A stretch of 64,000 nt of DNA, from assembly GCF_040436345.1 (NCBI RefSeq), contig NC_133230.1, positions 16,688,197 through 16,752,196 on the forward strand. The letters are read 5' to 3'. Under the pieces are notes generated by a model. The model saw nothing but the letters and a program-made list of their open reading frames with translations, did no database searches and was not told the origin of the DNA. Positions within the stretch are counted from its first letter, which is position 1. Each line of letters opens with the position of its first letter. Made by a program: the position numbers and the translations under genes. The DNA is from Pagrus major. Lineage: Eukaryota; Chordata; Actinopteri; Spariformes; Sparidae. Positions 1-13,854 of the stretch are shown here, piece after piece.

Positions 1-3000
1 ATCACCTCAAACTGTTCAAAGCAACAGGTAAAAAGACGAATAATTGACCATGTGATGTGTGATATGTGAGCATTTTATTGCAACCTCATTGATAAGAGCG
101 CTTCATGAAAAGTTTACTTGTGACTGCTGACTCTATAGGAGGCATCAATGAGACATCAGACTTGTATTCGCAATTACAATCTCTATCAGAAGCCTGTGAA
201 AGACTGAAGAGTGGAAAATGTTGACGCTCTTGTGTTTCCATAGCGCAGAAAGCAGCATCACTAAAGCAGCACGTCTGAAGAGAAACAAACCCTGTGACCA
301 GAAGACCAAGAAGAGAAAATGTTGTGAAAACCATAGGAGGGAATAAACTATTTATCTTTAAACTGTTACATAATTTATCTACATAGATAATTCAAACATA
401 CCCTGCTGTATGGCTTAGTCCCTCAACATTCACAAGTTTAATTTATTAGTGATACAGAACAGCTCTCATCCATGCAGCAGAAAATTACAGCTTGTCCCAC
501 AGCCTTTTGTATCAGAGAGGCTGTGGGTCGCTCCCAAGGTAAAATAAAAAAAATAAAAAATACTCGCCTTGCAACCAAACACTCGCACATTCAATCAACC
601 TTAAGGTCTGCTCAAAGAACTAGTGCAAGGCCGCAGGAATTGGTCACGCAGACTGACGCATCTCAACCTGTTTAAAAGGCAATTGTCTGTTTCCGTGGCA
701 ACTGGTAGTTTTTGTGGGCATGTACAGTGGGTTCAGGGAGAGATTGGCTGCACAGCGGCGAAAAAAAAAGCGAACGTCAGGGCTTGAATGAAGAACGAAG
801 AGCCCTCAGGTTTCTGCATGTTTTTCAAACTGATTAGATTGGGTGATTTTCTGCAGAATCGTGCAACTGGCTGAATATTTATTTATCAGAATCATTACTG
901 AGACAAATGAATGTTGAGGCTCTAACTTTTCAAAGTGATCAAACATCAGTTATCCTTTCAAAGGTTTTTATGAGAGAAAACAATGTTAACCAGCCATTTT
1001 TAAATGACAAGAGGCAGCACTTGCAAGTGCTGCAGTAGTATTTGTGAATATGAAATGAATTTGCAGAATGCATCAACATTGAATTTTATCATCCCTGTGC
1101 TGTTGCCGTTTCAAATGGCATTCTAGATGAAGGTATTTGCCAGTGATGTATTATGCAAAGGAAGACTAGGCGGTGGAAGTTCAACAGAGTCCCCAGCTAA
1201 AACAAAACCTTTCAGAAGTATTTGCATTTTTCGAATTTATTCCCAGCTAAAACAACTGAGTGTATTCTCTGCTACATTAAAATGACTATCAAAGCCACAC
1301 TGCACCAGCACATAAAACCCTATGTAAGCCCTGCTGGAGTCCTGCATGTTTTCCAGTGATATCTCCCAATTTCACAGTATAAAGTCTGAAGCAAACTGTC
1401 TTAAGATTCAGGTATTAAATGCATTTTGAAAAATCAAAACTTTACTCATAGAATACAAAGTCAAAGTCACATTATTTTCTACAAGAAGGAAGAGGCTGAG
1501 TAATTTGATTTTTGGTAATGTCCTTTTTGGTCTAATAGTCATAGTCGATCATTTCCTGGTAAATTTCTGAAAGATTCCTGATAAAAGCTCTGTAGTTCAG
1601 AAACTAAGAATACAACTCCTATACTGTAGGCTCTTATACATACATGTCAATGATACAAAAACTAAATAAAAAAGAAACATCATAAAAGCCAAAAGATGCA
1701 GCAGCACTAACAGCATCAAAGTTGGATGAAAGGATTTTCTGAGTATTGATGATGTCTTAAAAGGCATCAGTTAATAATAATCCTGAATGCCTATAATTAC
1801 TGAGAGATTCATGAAGAGACATTATATGCATAGTGCAAAAGTGTGGTTTCTGAATCACTGAAAAAATGTTTGTGCTGAAAGCCCTTTCAAAGCATTAAAG
1901 ACAGTGAACCTGAACAAAATGAAAATGTCAAACATTTGCATTAGAAGTTTGTGAAGTCAGAAGTGAATAATTAATTCCATAAAATAAAGTGACGTACTAT
2001 GTGACATTTTCTTATTGTTACAAAATGTCTTTCAAACCAGTGATTATTTGTGGTTTTTATTCTAGTTAATGTCACTTACTTGTTTTTGCTTGACCTTCAC
2101 TTAAACTTAAAGCAGCTACGAAAACTAAATTTCCTAGCAGCCTCTGTGGACAAAAGTGGTATCAGCACCACCGCTTCCTATAATATCAAAGATCTTGATG
2201 AGTGATGGGAAGACGCAGCGTATTTACAATGTACTATTTTTCTTTTTCAGCACAGCTGTTTACAGGATACATGGTGATTAGATAATGTATCTATCTGTGG
2301 TTATATGAGATTAATAACTGTAATATGACAATGATGAAACAAGCTAACTTTGTTTTAGTTCCATTCATATAGCAAGGTTAACCTACATGTAGCTTACAGC
2401 TAACGGATGCTGTTGCTCGGTAACAGTAATTTTGTTTAGCTGACGCTTAAGTTGTCAACATTGTCTAGTAACGTTATGCCTTCATAATTATTAAAAGACA
2501 GGAAGCTATAACTTGTGAGCAAGGCTAGCATAAAGGCCTGTTACATTATAGGCCAGTTGTTCTGCTGCCGTCTAGAAATACAGAAGTATCCACTGCTGTA
2601 CTGCCAAACTACAGAGCAGCTTCTTTCCTTTCAGGCAGTCCAATTCCTCAATTCATCCTCAGCAATCAAACACAAAAAATATTTCTGAGAGTTATTATTT
2701 CACGGGGAATCCCACCTGGTGACAGACTTTATGAATAATTATCTAGAAATAGCAAATCTTCTCAGTGATGGCCTTGTTTGCTTATGTAGAGGCATCAGGA
2801 CTGAATTGAGAATGTTTCATAACCAGTTAAATCTCCTTGTAGTACATGTAATAAAGCCAATGGGCATGTTCAAACCACCTTATTGGAGACTGAATCTAAT
2901 CTCAGTTTAAACAAGGCAACGCCCAGAAATCCTTCCTGAATGACACCTATTTATTTTAAAATTCCACAGGATGCAGCAGATGTCTTCACATAAACCGACA

Positions 3001-3338
3001 AATCTCAGGCAAATCATCATTTCTCTGATATGTTGGAGTAAGCTAATGGTTTTGTTCAATTTCAAACAATTTGTCCATATCAACTAAATAAAATCAACTA
3101 TAATCTGCTCTAAAATGAAGAAGATAAACTTCTGCAAAGTGGTCCTCATTATTAAAATAAATTAGATTTCTATTATAAATGTACAAGTAATTATTTTAGA
3201 GTTGAAACCATCAGTCAATTAACAAATTAGTTGATCATCTGAAAATAAATTGATATTTCAATGAGTGATTATTCATTTTAAGTAACTGAGCTGCATGAGG
3301 AAATACAGTTACAGTTATGAGTAAGTTTAAGTGTCTAC
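1..3338 (-). other. akap9: akap9 intron 2 (part)
   Basis: This stretch lies downstream of akap9 exon 2 on the minus strand. It is AT-rich and I see no further exon that I can match to AKAP9. An open stretch on the minus strand at about 118-291 has usable splice sites, but its translation does not resemble the expected third exon. Confidence 0.5.
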
Positions 3339-6300
3339 CTCTATGGTGTAGGTCTGGTCATGCTTGACAGTCTCTCCGCTCCGCATAGTCCTGGCAAAGG
3401 TAAACTCTGTGGTGGGTGGGTTTTTATTTCCTTCTTGTGATCCATCTTGTCCTCCACCTGAGCCCTCCTCTCCTTCCACAGACTGATCCGGCTCGACCTC
3501 CACCCTTCCCTGTGAATCCCCCTCCGAGTCTTCCGGTGACTTCTTTTTCTTCTTCTTCTTCTGTTTCTTCTGGGAGTCCGCGTGAGCTTTTCTCTGGCGG
3601 TACTCAGCCAACTGGAGGGGAAAGAGGAAAACAGGAAGTGTTAAAAATAACAATTTACACTTTCTGCTTTTTCTGGAAGTTAAAAAAAAGCATTAAGAAA
3701 CACTTTGACAAACATCTTTTAAAGTGTTAGTCCATATTTCTGCTCGTAGCGTCCATTCAGATCTTTGTTTATCTGACCCTAATGCTCAGACTTAAGGGCA
3801 GGAACCACCTTCTGTGGCCTAATTCACAAATGTATTAGTCTGCCTATCACAAAGTCTAGATTTCCAACAAAGAAAAGAAAAATTGAACCTACTCTGAGTC
3901 CCCACAGTTTGGTGAAACTCAAGCGGAACATTGTGTGCCCCCAAAAAGATGTCTTCCTCGCTCCGAGTGAGTCCTCCCTCCCTGTGTCCATATGACCTGG
4001 CACATGCTTCTTGCTGTGCCAGGTGCTAATCCCAACTAAAGGGATTACATTTTTAAACTATGTCAACGATCTGTCTGAACACCCAATAACATTTGTGTCA
4101 TCTTCCGTATCTTCGGATTCATGACAGAAATAACTTTTTGTTCGTACAAAAAACGACATCCACATCATATCCGATTATGATATGAAGTGTGTTTGTGTTC
4201 ATTTCTGTTGTATATTTGGGATAAAAGGTGAAATGATTAGTTGATTAAACAATTAGTAATGAAGAAAGACAATTAGTTGGCAACTATTCATTTTTCATTT
4301 TTCAAGCAAAAAAATGTCAACGTTTGCTGGATCTGGCTTCGTTGTTGTGAGAATCTGCTGCTCCTCTTTTATCTTTTATGATCGTAAATGAAGATTCTTT
4401 GGTTTTTAGACGGTTGGTAATGACAAAATAAGCAATCTGAAATTGTGATTGAGCATTTTTTTACATTTTATAGATGAACTGTGAAAATACCAGCTTATTA
4501 ATCAATAATGAAAATAGAAATAGATTATACCAACTGACACACATATTTCTAATTCTGAGATGAAGTCACACTCGTATGTACGCTAAACAGATCTAATTCC
4601 TGAGTAATCATTTCACGTCTCTCTTTTTAAAACATACAAACCAATTTTATACCATAAACAAAAGCACATTAATCATCATCAGGGAAGCGATGATAGTAAT
4701 GACAAACCCTGGACAGTCGGCACTACTGGTATTCATTATGCATGAGAGACAGGTGACAGCAAAAGGATGACAGAGGCAGCTGACCAGGGCGGACAGCAGG
4801 GCTACAGGTGTCCCAACACAGCTGTTACATGGATCGTCATAGACACAGACAGACTGTTGCCAAGGATACCGTGCCAATGCCTGCTTACCTGTCCTGGAAA
4901 TGCCCATGTACCCGATGACAGAGATCATGAGTCTAAATGCAGATTAACATACAGGTTTGGAGCAGCTGATACTGGTTTAGTAATGGGTTTTGTTTTGTGC
5001 TTCTTTGGAGTCAAACAGTTCATGTTTGCTAAGAAATTATGAGGTTATCTGGTTATTTATCATTTCCAGTGTATCGCACACATGTCCTTTGTTTTTATAT
5101 TGACATATTGATCTACATCATGATATATAAAGTTGTGCCAAACTATTATTTCCAGGGTCAAAAAATGAACTTTTGAGCTTCAACTGAGGAGCTCTTTATG
5201 AATAAAATATAAAAATGTCTGTTTTATACTTTGCTGTACAGATGGAAAATTATTATTTTCAATTTTGCTTAATGCACCAATTATTTTTCACCATTAATTA
5301 GATATTTGTTTGTCTAGAAGATGTCAGCAAACAGTTTCAAGTGCCTCATAAAATTTCAGACAGTCCACGGTGACATCTTTCAATCATTTTATCTGACCAA
5401 CAGTCCAAAAGACATTCAGTTTACTTTCATACATCACAAAGAAATGCATGAAATCCTGGAGCTAGAACCAGCAAATATGTGGCATCGTTGCTCAAAAAAT
5501 GATCCACGCCTGTAGCAGCAGCATCCACATAAAAGTAAGCACTTTGACAGGTCTGGTTTTGTGATGCTGCACAAAAGGTTAGAGGCCGACACGACCGAGC
5601 TGAGAGTGGGCGTCATGCTCACGTTCTCCACCTACAACACCCAGCTTGAAAGCTCAAAGGGCTTCTGATCTGTGCCTCTGCATCTCCACACACACCCCTC
5701 ATCCAAATATATACCACTCTATCTGTGTTTCAAGAAGAGCTTTATCCACTGAATACCAGAGTACATAGACTGAGATATGAATGAATGCCAGTCTTACAGG
5801 ACAGAGAACCGGGTGATACAATGACAGTGAGGCTCTGAAAACACAACAGCAAGGCTATCCTTTAATTCAGACTCAATCAGTCGTGTTGTGTGCGATACGC
5901 AGCAAACCTGCCAGCAGGAATCACCCTGACTTTTGGACAAGTCTCGGGAATCCCGCGCTTTTCGATGAGCTGCTTATCATACAGGCTGCCCTACTTGGCT
6001 GGGCAGCGCAGAGCATTGGCTGAACATATGGAGCACTGGAGCCTGTGTAGCTGTATCACCATCTGGGAAAACAGCAACTACGTAGGTGTATCACCATCTG
6101 CTGTCTGAAAACATTTACACAGGCACATTTAAACACAGGCTTTTTTTTTTTTAATCCATATCTCATAGTGGATGTCTAACAGCATCAACACAAGCAACAT
6201 CGAGGAAACTGTGCTGATTCTTTTTACCGCTGGTGAGATTATAAACTAGTGTTACTGGAAAAGACAGAGCAACAAAAAAAGACTTAGTTCTGATAGTCCA

Positions 6301-9300
6301 GATGATGGATATATTTGTGTTTGTTTTAAGTCTTTTACTAATGTTAACTTGTGGAAACACATTGTAGTATGGTTGGATGATAACACCATATATTTCATGA
6401 GATGATGTAAATTTGTCTTCAATAAAAGATTTTGCTATAATGTTTAAACTGATGTGGCTAACCCTTCAATAGGTCTGGATATCACATGAAGGAGTGAAAC
6501 TGCCAAAATAATACTAAAAATAAATGTAGTAATTAATTAATAAGCTGTGATGCAAACTGCTATTTCTGTTTGAATTTGCTTCTGGATTTTGGATTTTGTA
6601 TTATCTCCCCTATTTCTTTAATTTATACTTTTTTTTACCATTTTATGCATTCATTTGTTTTTTTTTTAGTATTTATTTATGTATTTTTTGTTAAATGCAA
6701 TGGGAAAAGAATACAGAAATAAATACAAAAATTAAAAAAATGATTAATAAATTAAATGGAACTTAAATGTGGAAGTGAATAAATGAGAAATTTAAGACAA
6801 AGGTAAATAAATACTGAAGCAAATTAAAACAAATACTATTCTTATACACATTTTACAAATTAATTCATGCCTAAATTTATTTTTAATGTAATTCTTGGCG
6901 CATTTAATGGTATATTAATTTATTTATTGAGCCATTTGTTTATTCAGTTTTGATTTTGGCAGTGTCAGTCTTCCTTTTCAAAGAATTTAACATTGTGTGC
7001 AAAGCTGGAATCAATTAGCACAATTTACTTCAAGTGTTGAAATCATTTGTTTTGTCAGACAGGCATTTAATTTCATGATTTAGCCAAAAACATACTTCAC
7101 CCTCTGGTTATTTCATCCATGACCAGTCTTATCAATTGATTTTCCAGAAAATATATCAAATAGAAATATATCAGTATCTCATTCATAACTCAAAATTACC
7201 ATGAATAATATTTTATCCAATAGTATCCACTCTTACACTAGGCTTTAACTAGAAGTCACCACTGTAAATTCTCATCACAGCAAAGTTTGCACATATAAGT
7301 TCAGAAATCAATACATCAGGAAACAACAGGAAACATATGACAGCCTTGTGGAACATATCTGACCAGTTCATCTGTAGCATTTGTGAACTGATGACGTCTG
7401 CAAAGTCACTTATCTTCTCAGATGATCACTTTTGTGCCTCAGGAAAAAGCACGCTGAGTGCACGAGTCTGTTTAAAGTGCTTTATAAAAATACTGAAAAA
7501 GTGCATTTGTTGTGATGCCCAATATACACGATTTATATGCAAAATGTGTCATTGAACACGTAGCAAAGTTTTCTGCAGTTTGTGTAATGCTGTGAGACAC
7601 GCTGCTAAAAATACTGAAGCAGTACTGAAATATAGCAGTGCAGAGGGGGAAGCTCACAGCCTCAGATGTCATGTGTCAATGAGACTGCCAGCAACATTGT
7701 TTTTGTCAACACTCAGCTACTAGAGGGCAGCAATCCTTTGCTTTACACACACATTCAAGTTCACAATCAACAATAGCTAATAGACCTGAAAACAAAGCAA
7801 CAGCAACTGAAGCTTCCTCTGCCTATCTATGTCTCGCTGTCAGAGAAGAGAGCAAAAACAAAGCAATTCAATACCACGAAAAATGTGTATTTAATCAGTT
7901 TCAAATATTCCGAATCGATATGTATCTATATTTTGATATTTTTGACAACACCGAGTGATTTATTCTGATTCTCAGTATGTGCATAACGCCAGCGATGACA
8001 ATTACATTTTGTTCGGTTTTAAACTGCGGACAAAAAAACCTTCAGTGCATTTGCCTCCACACGTCAAAGCCATGATCAAGTGAAGTGTCATTAAAAGCTC
8101 AACAAAGAAGAATTAGGTGCTCATGCAGCATCTTCCTCCTAATGACAGCTGCCACAGCCTTCCTCCCCACAGTGGACAGCAAACAGCAGAGAAATGTTTT
8201 TGGAAATGGCTGCTCATCGAATGAGAAAAAAACCCACCTGACCTTTAAAAGCTAAATACACAAAACCAATGCATTACACCAGAGCTACAGGACAAAGGAA
8301 AACACTCGTATTGTCTGCGTCTTTAGACGATTTGTTGGACTGATTAAAACTTGTCTTTTTAAATACAACAACATGGCAAGGGCATTACATTTTTTTATAG
8401 TAACTCATCCAATCTCAGACTCGGTAACATTAACTATTTGCTGGAATTTGGTCATCTGAAGAGCATGGCATCCTCACCCCATTCCTCTCTGATTTTTAAT
8501 GTGTCGGCATCTCTAAATTCCTTACACACCAAAAGCAGCATCTTAAGGGAGACAATTGTGACGCAACAATTTTAAGATGTCATTTGGTACAACAAGATTA
8601 ACATAAAAATGAAAGAGGATGACAAAAACAGCTTAAGTTAAAGAGTACACAAACAATCCCAGGTGAGAGAGCTATGATGAATAAGCTATTTTGGGCGTAT
8701 GGATTCTGAATCCTGTCTGAAAACCTTGTGTCTCATATTGACAGTAAACCCAGCCAGTAAACAACAGCCATTTGCATGGAACTGTATCTAAATATGACTT
8801 AACAGTAGTAGTGTGCAACAGAAGCTCTGCATTAAGTTTATATCTTCCTGCCTCTGGCACTTTTCTGCAAGACACAGCCTGTTAGGCAGTCACCTCAAGG
8901 GAAAAAACAACATATATAGTATGTAAATATTTTGTAATAAAGAGTAGAGGGAAGGGCTGCCTTCTGTTCAGTCATCATCCAGGTTGTAGCTAATTTAAAC
9001 TGGACAGCTGTTAGACCATCACATTCAATTAATCACCTAGCAATCCCTTCACAAGCACTACAGACATTTCAAGAGCTTCAAATGTATTCAATGTTATGTT
9101 TTCAAACATGTAGAGATGAAAAAGACTGCAGCATTAAAGTAAAACTCACCTGTGTTAACTAAGCCAATTAATAAAGTGAATGAGCCATGGTGGTCAACCT
9201 CTATTCATCACACAGAGCTGTGCAGGACCCATCCATGATTAGTCAGCTAAAGGATTAACCATTCAGGCTCAAGCTAAGTAGATCAACCTGTACCTTTGCT

Positions 9301-12300
9301 GCCCTCAAAACCCCCAATGCTGCCTGACAGTGACACTGACCTTTAGGCTATCTGAACCTGAAAATCTACTTTCAATTTTCTGTGGATGCTTGTTTAAGAT
9401 TCACTGCGTTATACAGAGTTTGACTAAATGATCTCTACAATTTGGGCTGACTATATCTCTACTAGGGATTCACGTAAAATCAGACTAGACTACTGGCTGG
9501 AAGAACAGATAGAGTAAACACCAAGTCACTTGAATAATGAACTAAATAACCCAAAATAGTGCCTTCATTTTCATCTTTGTAGCATCACAATTAGTTGGCA
9601 AAAGCAAAATACAGCTAAAACCAGAAATGCAGGTACAGAATTACAAATCTATGACATTGTGCATCAGATATTTATTGCCGTGAAGCTTCACTTTGCAGAA
9701 TGAGACCAGGATTTGCACGAGTATGAGAAATCACATTACTTGTTAATCAACCCGTGACAGTGGGAGAAGCTGGGAAAGTTACTAAGTTACACTGAATTGG
9801 TGACCGGTAGGCACATCAGAGAGACAGATAAGCATGCCATCCTCCATGACAGATGTGTACATCCCCTTGGGTCATATTAAAAAACACTGCAGTGTCCTCC
9901 CCCTGCGCAGAATGATTCTCAGTATGCTGACACAGGAAATGGGCTGGCACATATCATTCCCTCAAAGTTTCATGAAGACCAGAGCTGTTCAACACACTGT
10001 AATAGACGGACAGAGCAAGACTGATCTTCAGACAAAAAGATAAACATGCAGAAAATAAGGGGAAACCACTTTGACAGGAGAAACAAAGTAAAAGAAGCCA
10101 ACGTCTCAAACTTCATTGGTGACAACGATTCAGATAAAACATCTCAGCTCGATGATTCAGTTGATAAAATGTAACTGCACTGGACTACACCGACAATTTA
10201 CAGTTTCATCCAGTTTGTGGCACTATGAGGTGACCTTACAGAGGCGTCATTAACGCATCTGCAGAGTCTGAGTTTAGACCATATGGATGTGACAGAGGTA
10301 AAAGAGACTGGTAGTCACAGACTCTCCCCCGGTGAATGTAAAAGGCTCCATCTTTGTGTCTGTGAGTTTCTTTTCACCACCTTGATCTCATCCCAGCAGT
10401 GATTTTTTCTTTTCAACAACAGCCTCAAAACATGAACTCCTCTTCTTCTACCATGTAACAGGAGAACTGAGCCAAACTCTTGCACGAGTAACTCCATAAT
10501 AATTGTAATGCACTTGTCGATATGGTCCATTTTGCCACAGACAGCAACAATACATGTGCAGCAAATGGCCTTGGGAACAATAGCCGGCAACACCAGCACA
10601 CAATTTACGCTTTGCTCATTGTCTGGTGTGACTCAATGGGCTCTTGCACAGGACAGACATCATTTCAAACAGGCTGCACAATAGATGACTGACAGGTCTC
10701 GCTTAACTCAGACATCAACATGGACCCTGCTTTTTAAAAAATCACATCAGCTCTCCTGACAATTTCTTCAAAACTAAAAAGATTTCTGGTTAAATTTTGA
10801 GGTGAAAGTTAGACCCACAGACATATTATTCATTTTATATATGAATCAACTAGTTTATAAGAAAAATGTCCAACGGTTTTGAAATTTTAAGAGGCAGCAG
10901 GTTAATGACTTAATCTAAACACTTCCCATAGCTTCCTGATTGGCTCCAACATATATCAGCTTGAACTCAATCTGAGCTTACATGATTCAGTCTGAGTCTG
11001 TGAGGCTATTAGAACAAATAACAATGTCCTCCTAGATATCCCTGCTAACCATTATCAATGTGCTATTCAGTGAAATCTTGTGAAGTTTCTCCCCTGCATG
11101 TGAGGGCATGGTGACATGGTACTGCGTAAAAAACAGGAGTCAGATCTTCCTGCAGTACAGAGGGGCCTTTTATAAACCAAAATGCCAAGGCCAAAACCCC
11201 GGAGATGGTCTTTCTCATGGTCTCTCCCGCTAGGCTGACCTAAAAGCCAGAGCACCAGCTCAGGTAGGAAACCTGGAGCGACCAAAGGACACACCAAAAC
11301 ACTGTGATAGACGTTTCTCTGCAGAGTCAGGATGGAAAGTGTTCATTCATTCATATTTTCAATACCAACTCTTTGTAGAGGTTTAGAAAGAATCACAGCT
11401 GGACAAAAACTGCAATTTTGAGAGTGATTAACAGTTATATAGTGAGAGACCTTTTTCTGAGAACGAGCTATCAAGATTAACTCTACAGCCAATGAATTGT
11501 TGCACTGAAGGCCAACATTTCATTGTATCTATACCTCTCTCTGTTGCTGTCTTTTAGGAGCATTATTATCATGCTGTACATTATCTATTTAATCCATAAA
11601 GTGGATATCAGCATACTGCACCATGGTCTTACCAGTTTCAACTGATAATATGATGGTCGGATCTCTTTGCAGGCATGTTATTGACAAAATTCATACCCAA
11701 GATGTTTGTCAGAGGTAGGACAAAAAAATCGATAGGGCAATAAACCAGTCAATCCACATTCCATCCCTCACCTATGTTCATGAGCTGTAGGTAGTGACTG
11801 AAAGAATGACATCGCCGATGCAGGCTGCCAAAATTATTTTCCTCTACAGGTTGGCTGGGCTCAGCCTTAGAGATAAGGTGAGGAGCTCTGGCATCCGGAG
11901 GGAGCTGGGAGTAGAGAAGCTGCTCCTTCGCATGGAAAAAAGCCAGCTGAGGTTGTTTGGGTGTCTGATTAGGATGCCTCCTGAGTACCTCCCTTTAGTG
12001 GTTTTCCGAGCACAAGCAACTGGGAGAAGAGCCCAGGGCAGACCCAGAACTCGCTGGATGGTTTAAATATCTCATCGGGCCTGGGAACGCATTGGGATCC
12101 TCCAGGAGGAACTGGAAAGTGTTGCTGGGGAGAGGGACGTCTAGAATACCCTGCTTAGCCTACTGCCACCACAACCCAACCCCTAATAAGTGGAAGAAGA
12201 TGGGCAGATGGATATGGCACCAAATAATATTTTACTAAAACATCCAGGTGCTCCAGTCAGATTCCCTTGACAATATACCTCACCAGAGTCACTACTTCAT

Positions 12301-13430
12301 AGTTCCTTGTGATGTTAACTTCTGTAATCTAAGAATCTAGCCAGCCACAGTTGTATCCTTCCTTTAAACATGAACTGTTTTGCTTTCTGGCAGTTTTGCC
12401 TTTTGCCAGTTTATGGCTATTTTTCATTGGAATGATGGCAAACATGGACATGGTTTAATCTTGGTTCATGTCAAACTCTGAAACTGATGCCACAATGCAG
12501 CGAATAAATACACAATTCCTCCACTTTGCCTTTTTAGGAAATCATCATTATCGTGGGCAATGTATCGTGAGTTACTCTGAGATTCCCACCTCTCCTGTTT
12601 TGAGTAAACACATATCAGTAGCAGATCTGCTGCAAATTTATAGAATACCTCACCCCTCAAAGCTTAAAGAAACAGGAAAGCATAGCTCAGACAGAGAAGT
12701 TCACCATTCATTTCATTCTAATTTATCACATGAATCTGAGACAAAATTAATAAAAACGACTTGGATCATTCAGGCTTACACGTTTAAATTAAGTCCAGCA
12801 TTTACCCTCTTTGTAGCAACATTTACATCAATAACTGGGTGGGTGAGGGGTTGTCCTGACCTAAATGTTGATGCTGTTTGTTGATGAACCTAATGTAGCA
12901 AAAGTATGGCATGTGGGGCAGTGTTTGCTCTAGCTAGTGGGGATATGTCCTGTAAATCCTGTTACACCAGCCTGTCAGCCTTACTTCAGGTGGCGTTTAT
13001 AAGCCTTTGATAACGTTATAGGACTGCTTGACTTATGGGGCGATTAAATTAGCATTGCGTGCACACTCCTACACACCAGTTTCTTGGAAATAAAATGAAA
13101 CACTGGAGTAACGTGAGATGTAATGCGGCATGACAAAGGAGTCTGTCAGCTAGCAGGAGCTATGCTAACACCCCGGCGAGCCAACCCCCGGCTGTCAGAG
13201 CGGGGCGCATGTTTGCTGGGATTGACAGCTGAGAGGGGGATACAAAGGGGAGGGGGGGACCTTAAAACAGCTGACAGACCCAGCCGTGAGAAAACAAGTT
13301 GTCGACAACATTAAGTTACTACTTTACAGCATTGGCAGGAGTGTTAGTGAGTCACGCTAACACCAAAAACTGAGAATCCTACCTTTGCTTTGCCGGCCTC
13401 CAGCTTCTTTTGCCTCTCCTCGTCTTCCAT
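3339..13430 (-). CDS. akap9: A-kinase anchor protein 9 (AKAP9/yotiao), first two coding exons; gene continues left of the window
   Basis: AKAP9 is a giant coiled-coil scaffold of the centrosome and Golgi that anchors PKA and other signalling enzymes and helps nucleate microtubules. Coding exon 1 (13430 down to 13383, 16 codons) encodes MEDEERQKKLEAGKAK, identical to the start of human AKAP9 as I remember it, followed by a gt donor. Exon 2 (3611 down to 3339, 91 codons, phase 0 at both ends) begins LAEYRQRKAHADSQ, matching human LAQFRQRKAQSDGQ. It then has a lysine-rich tract, an acidic Ser/Glu/Gly-rich stretch, and ends with a TMRSGE...YTIE segment resembling the human TLHSGE segment. The start ATG is the first codon of the conserved N-terminus. 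The related gene pericentrin begins similarly, but the exon 1 match is much closer to AKAP9, and the mterf1 neighbour supports it. Intron 1 is about 9.8 kb. The long coiled coil and PACT domain lie outside the window. Confidence 0.9.
3995..4024. repeat. 10-bp perfect inverted repeat with 10-nt loop
   Basis: ACCTGGCACA at 3995-4004 is exactly complementary to TGTGCCAGGT at 4015-4024. It sits inside akap9 intron 1. No longer precursor-like stem surrounds it, so I treat it as a short palindrome only. Confidence 0.5.
4225..4520 (+). repeat. Dispersed teleost repeat, 'ATTAGTTG' family (copy 1, degenerate)
   Basis: The segment runs from ATTAGTTGATTAAAC-type sequence through a ...AATGTCAA... block, a TTCTTTGG block and a TTTTATAGAT block to ATTAATCAATAATGAAAATAG. 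I recognise this order from a common teleost interspersed repeat with ATTAATCGATTA-like ends. Related copies lie in reverse orientation at 5250-5500 and about 55245-55535. The family class cannot be assigned by eye. Confidence 0.5.
5250..5500 (-). repeat. Dispersed teleost repeat, 'ATTAGTTG' family (copy 2, reverse)
   Basis: This segment contains CCAATTATTTTTCACCATTA, TCTAGAAGATGTCAG, CCAACAGTCCAAAAGACATT, ATTCAGTTTAC and AGCTAGAACCAGCAAATATG, in the order of the reverse complement of the repeat at 4225-4520. The 64-codon ORF that crosses it is incidental. Confidence 0.55.
6590..6965. repeat. AT-rich dispersed repeat, copy 1
   Basis: An AT-rich block with many TTTATTTAT/AAATAAATA runs. It shares TTTTGGCAG-type ends, the phrase TGGTATATTAATTTATTTATTGAG and a GGGAAA...ATACAGAAATAAAT block with the reverse complement of 16705-16950. 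The paired locations and shared word order mark it as an interspersed element, not simple low complexity. No coding capacity. Confidence 0.5.
11600..12215 (+). mobile_element. Degenerate 3' fragment of a non-LTR retrotransposon (LINE, Rex3/RTE-like)
   Basis: An open frame at 11794-12066 encodes MTERMTSPMQAAKIIFLYRL, then AGLSLRDKVRSSGIRRELGV and GRRAQGRPRTRW, the C-terminal end of a fish LINE reverse-transcriptase ORF. After an in-frame stop at 12064 the similarity continues in translation (HRAWERIGILQEELE-like, then VAGERDV), and the copy ends near GAAGAAGATGGGCAGATGG. That is reminiscent of the GATG-type tail I associate with Rex3. The copy is 5'-truncated and sits in akap9 intron 1, antisense to the gene. 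The family name is from memory. Confidence 0.7.
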
Positions 13431-13593
13431 CACCGCGGTCCCTGTGGCTGAAACAAGATGGAAACTGCTTCATGCGAAATATCAGCTAGAAAAATCCAAA
13501 AAACTAGCGGTTGAATATTTCTCGTCTGGCTTCCAGCTCGCTGCCAAACACTTCCACTCGCGTAACTAGGTGCTGTCTCCTTGTTGGTAGTCC

Positions 13594-13604
13594 GCCGCCA
13601 TGTT
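13594..13604 (-). promoter_or_regulatory. YY1-type site in the akap9 promoter/5' leader
   Basis: GCCGCCATGTT matches the YY1 consensus and lies about 165 bp upstream of the akap9 start codon, in a locally GC-rich stretch. YY1 sites of this type commonly sit near transcription starts of housekeeping genes and can set the start position. The actual akap9 start site is not visible in the sequence. Confidence 0.45.
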
Positions 13605-13854
13605 TTCCACGTAAACATGAGACCCAACTGTGATGACGTTGTGTAGGTGCCTTCATAGCCACGCCCACTCGCATTCCACTAGTGTTGCCTTCGCGTAGGG
13701 TCAGAAATGTCGCTATTACACTATTTCCAAATTATTTGATGACTGCTAAAAGGGGTAATATGTTATTTTTACCTCATTACATGTAAAAATCATACATTAA
13801 AATTCTTACGGAAGCAGAAATATATGCGTATTGGAAACAAAATGTCATTGAAGT

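Noticed and set aside
86-334. Minus-strand ORF with splice-like borders (about 118-274 or 118-291), a possible akap9 exon 3
   Set aside because: The translation (TCCFSDAAFCAMETQERQ...) does not resemble the AKAP9 sequence expected after exon 2, and the acceptor that would match phase is weak.
3416-3730. 104-codon plus-strand ORF
   Set aside because: It is the antisense shadow of akap9 exon 2; its Pro/Ser richness comes from the Gly/Ser/Glu-rich exon on the other strand.
4647-4928. 93-codon minus-strand ORF with hydrophobic stretches
   Set aside because: No family resemblance, no splice context, inside akap9 intron 1; the hydrophobicity follows from AT-rich sequence.
12468-12884. 138-codon plus-strand ORF in akap9 intron 1
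   Set aside because: It is the longest unexplained ORF, but the protein has no recognisable domain, no repeat structure and no promoter or polyA context. Chance is the simpler reading.
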